Assembly (NCBI RefSeq): GCF_008727795.1
Contig: NZ_CP044222.1
Span: forward strand, 2,232,001-2,296,000
Source of the DNA: Nitrincola iocasae
GTDB taxonomy: Bacteria; Pseudomonadota; Gammaproteobacteria; Pseudomonadales; Balneatricaceae
Direction of reading: 5' to 3'
Length of the DNA stretch: 64,000 nt
A model generated the notes under the pieces. It ran no database searches. It was not told the DNA's origin and was given only the letters and a program-made list of their open reading frames with translations. Positions 63,557-64,000 of this stretch are shown one piece after another (position 1 is the first letter of the stretch; the number at the start of each line of letters is the position of its first letter). The position numbers and the translations under genes are program-made.

Positions 63557-64000
63557 AAACCTTCTCCTTAAACGGGGCGACGCCTACACGGCGCACGGTA
63601 TCCAGAAAGCGCTCTTCATCGGTACGCTGTTCTACATAGGTTTCCAGAATTTTACGTAACACCGCGGGTACTTCATCGGCTGCGACAGCTTTACCCAGTA
63701 CTTTACCGAGTGACGCATCTTCGCGGCCCGAACCACCTAAGGTGATCTGATACCAGTCTTCGCCCTTTTTATCCACACCCAGAATACCGATATGACCGAC
63801 ATGGTGATGACCACAGGCATTGATACAGCCGGACATATTCAACTGAATATCGCCCAGGTCGTAGAGGTAGTCCAGATCTTCAAATTCAGTATTGATCGCA
63901 TCGGCAATATTCAGCGTTTTGGCATTGGCCAGCGCACAGAAATCAAACCCGGGGCAGACAATCATGTCAGTCAGCGTATTGATATTGGCACGCGCCAGGT
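63540..64000 (-). CDS. cysI: Nitrite/sulfite reductase (CysI-type), C-terminal part (cut by window edge)
   Basis: The last 152 codons lie in the window and the frame is open to the right edge. Cluster-binding cysteines are visible in PGFDFCALANAKTL and in LNMSGCINACGHHHVGHIGI, the sites that hold the 4Fe-4S/siroheme centre. It reduces sulfite to sulfide. The neighbours DUF934, cysH and cysG complete the assimilation unit. Confidence 0.93.
   Translation of the reverse strand, partial: LARANINTLTDMIVCPGFDFCALANAKTLNIADAINTEFEDLDYLYDLGDIQLNMSGCINACGHHHVGHIGILGVDKKGEDWYQITLGGSGREDASLGKVLGKAVAADEVPAVLRKILETYVEQRTDEERFLDTVRRVGVAPFKEKVYAVAH

Noticed and set aside
1..64000. CRISPR array, tRNA, rRNA or riboswitch
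   Set aside because: I looked for regular spaced repeats, tRNA-like cloverleaf ends and typical riboswitch leaders and saw none that could be supported.

Overview
The window looks like a chromosomal piece of a gammaproteobacterium of the Pseudomonas/Oceanospirillales type. The evidence is an hrpB helicase, the neighbourhood dusA - transaldolase - STAS protein - response regulator/PP2C phosphatase - mlaA, the sulfur assimilation order cysI - DUF934 - cysH with cysG, a membrane PQQ dehydrogenase and a complete lower meta-cleavage route. Base composition is near 50 % GC in the housekeeping parts and clearly lower in several accessory genes. The exact genus cannot be read from the window.

Layout. 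1-2.4 kb: start of an OsmC/YcaO protein, then a minus-strand unit with a glycine-rich hydrophobic protein followed by two tandem paralogous four-helix membrane proteins (an effector/immunity-like layout). 2.6-5.1 kb: hrpB. 5.38-8.57 kb: an integron cassette array with six cassettes and six attC sites but no integrase gene in view (a CALIN). It carries a GNAT acetyltransferase, a RelBE toxin-antitoxin pair and several small unknown genes. In five cassettes the first bases are the reverse complement of the cassette's own terminal R'' box, and the first cassette matches at 6 of 7, which fixes the boundaries. 8.7-12.35 kb: an ABC-three-component conflict system (C-terminal-domain protein, middle component, DUF3732 ATPase). 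13.7-14.4 kb: NYN-LOTUS protein.

14.7-22.9 kb: a prr-type type I restriction system, hsdM-hsdS-prrC-rhuM-hsdR, in which PrrC keeps the anticodon-nuclease triad. 23.0-25.7 kb: a large SF1 helicase. 25.8-27.2 kb: an AT-rich convergent pair, a transglutaminase-fold Cys/His/Asp protein and a HEPN (Rx4H) protein. 27.4-29.5 kb: an orphan HigA with a 24-codon HigB stump, a nucleoside-recognition membrane protein and its divergent Lrp-type regulator. The module borders from 13.6 to 29.6 kb carry decayed fragments of neighbouring genes (NYN, HigA, the PQQ dehydrogenase), so the defence island seems to have grown by repeated insertion beside the dehydrogenase gene.

29.6-44.3 kb: PQQ dehydrogenase, YciA thioesterase, VF530-type DNA-binding protein, GNAT, an XRE antitoxin whose toxin survives only as a stump, a 7TMR-DISM/GGDEF/EAL-like signalling gene split by an IS66 element with a perfect 8-bp target duplication, arfB, an ankyrin protein, AraC regulator/SDR, a PEP-CTERM-like protein and a D-2-hydroxyacid dehydrogenase. 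44.4-53.0 kb: catechol meta-cleavage genes (XylT-like ferredoxin, catechol 2,3-dioxygenase, then dmpC-E-F-G-H-I homologues) with a LysR regulator and a monooxygenase-fold membrane protein between the two halves. The block is flanked by a 37-bp direct repeat derived from the 3' end of a DUF4124 gene.

53.3-64 kb: DUF4124 protein, methyltransferase, dusA, tal, STAS and PP2C signalling pair, mlaA, dihydroorotase, GIY-YIG protein, cysG, cysH, DUF934 and the end of cysI, mostly ordinary core genome.
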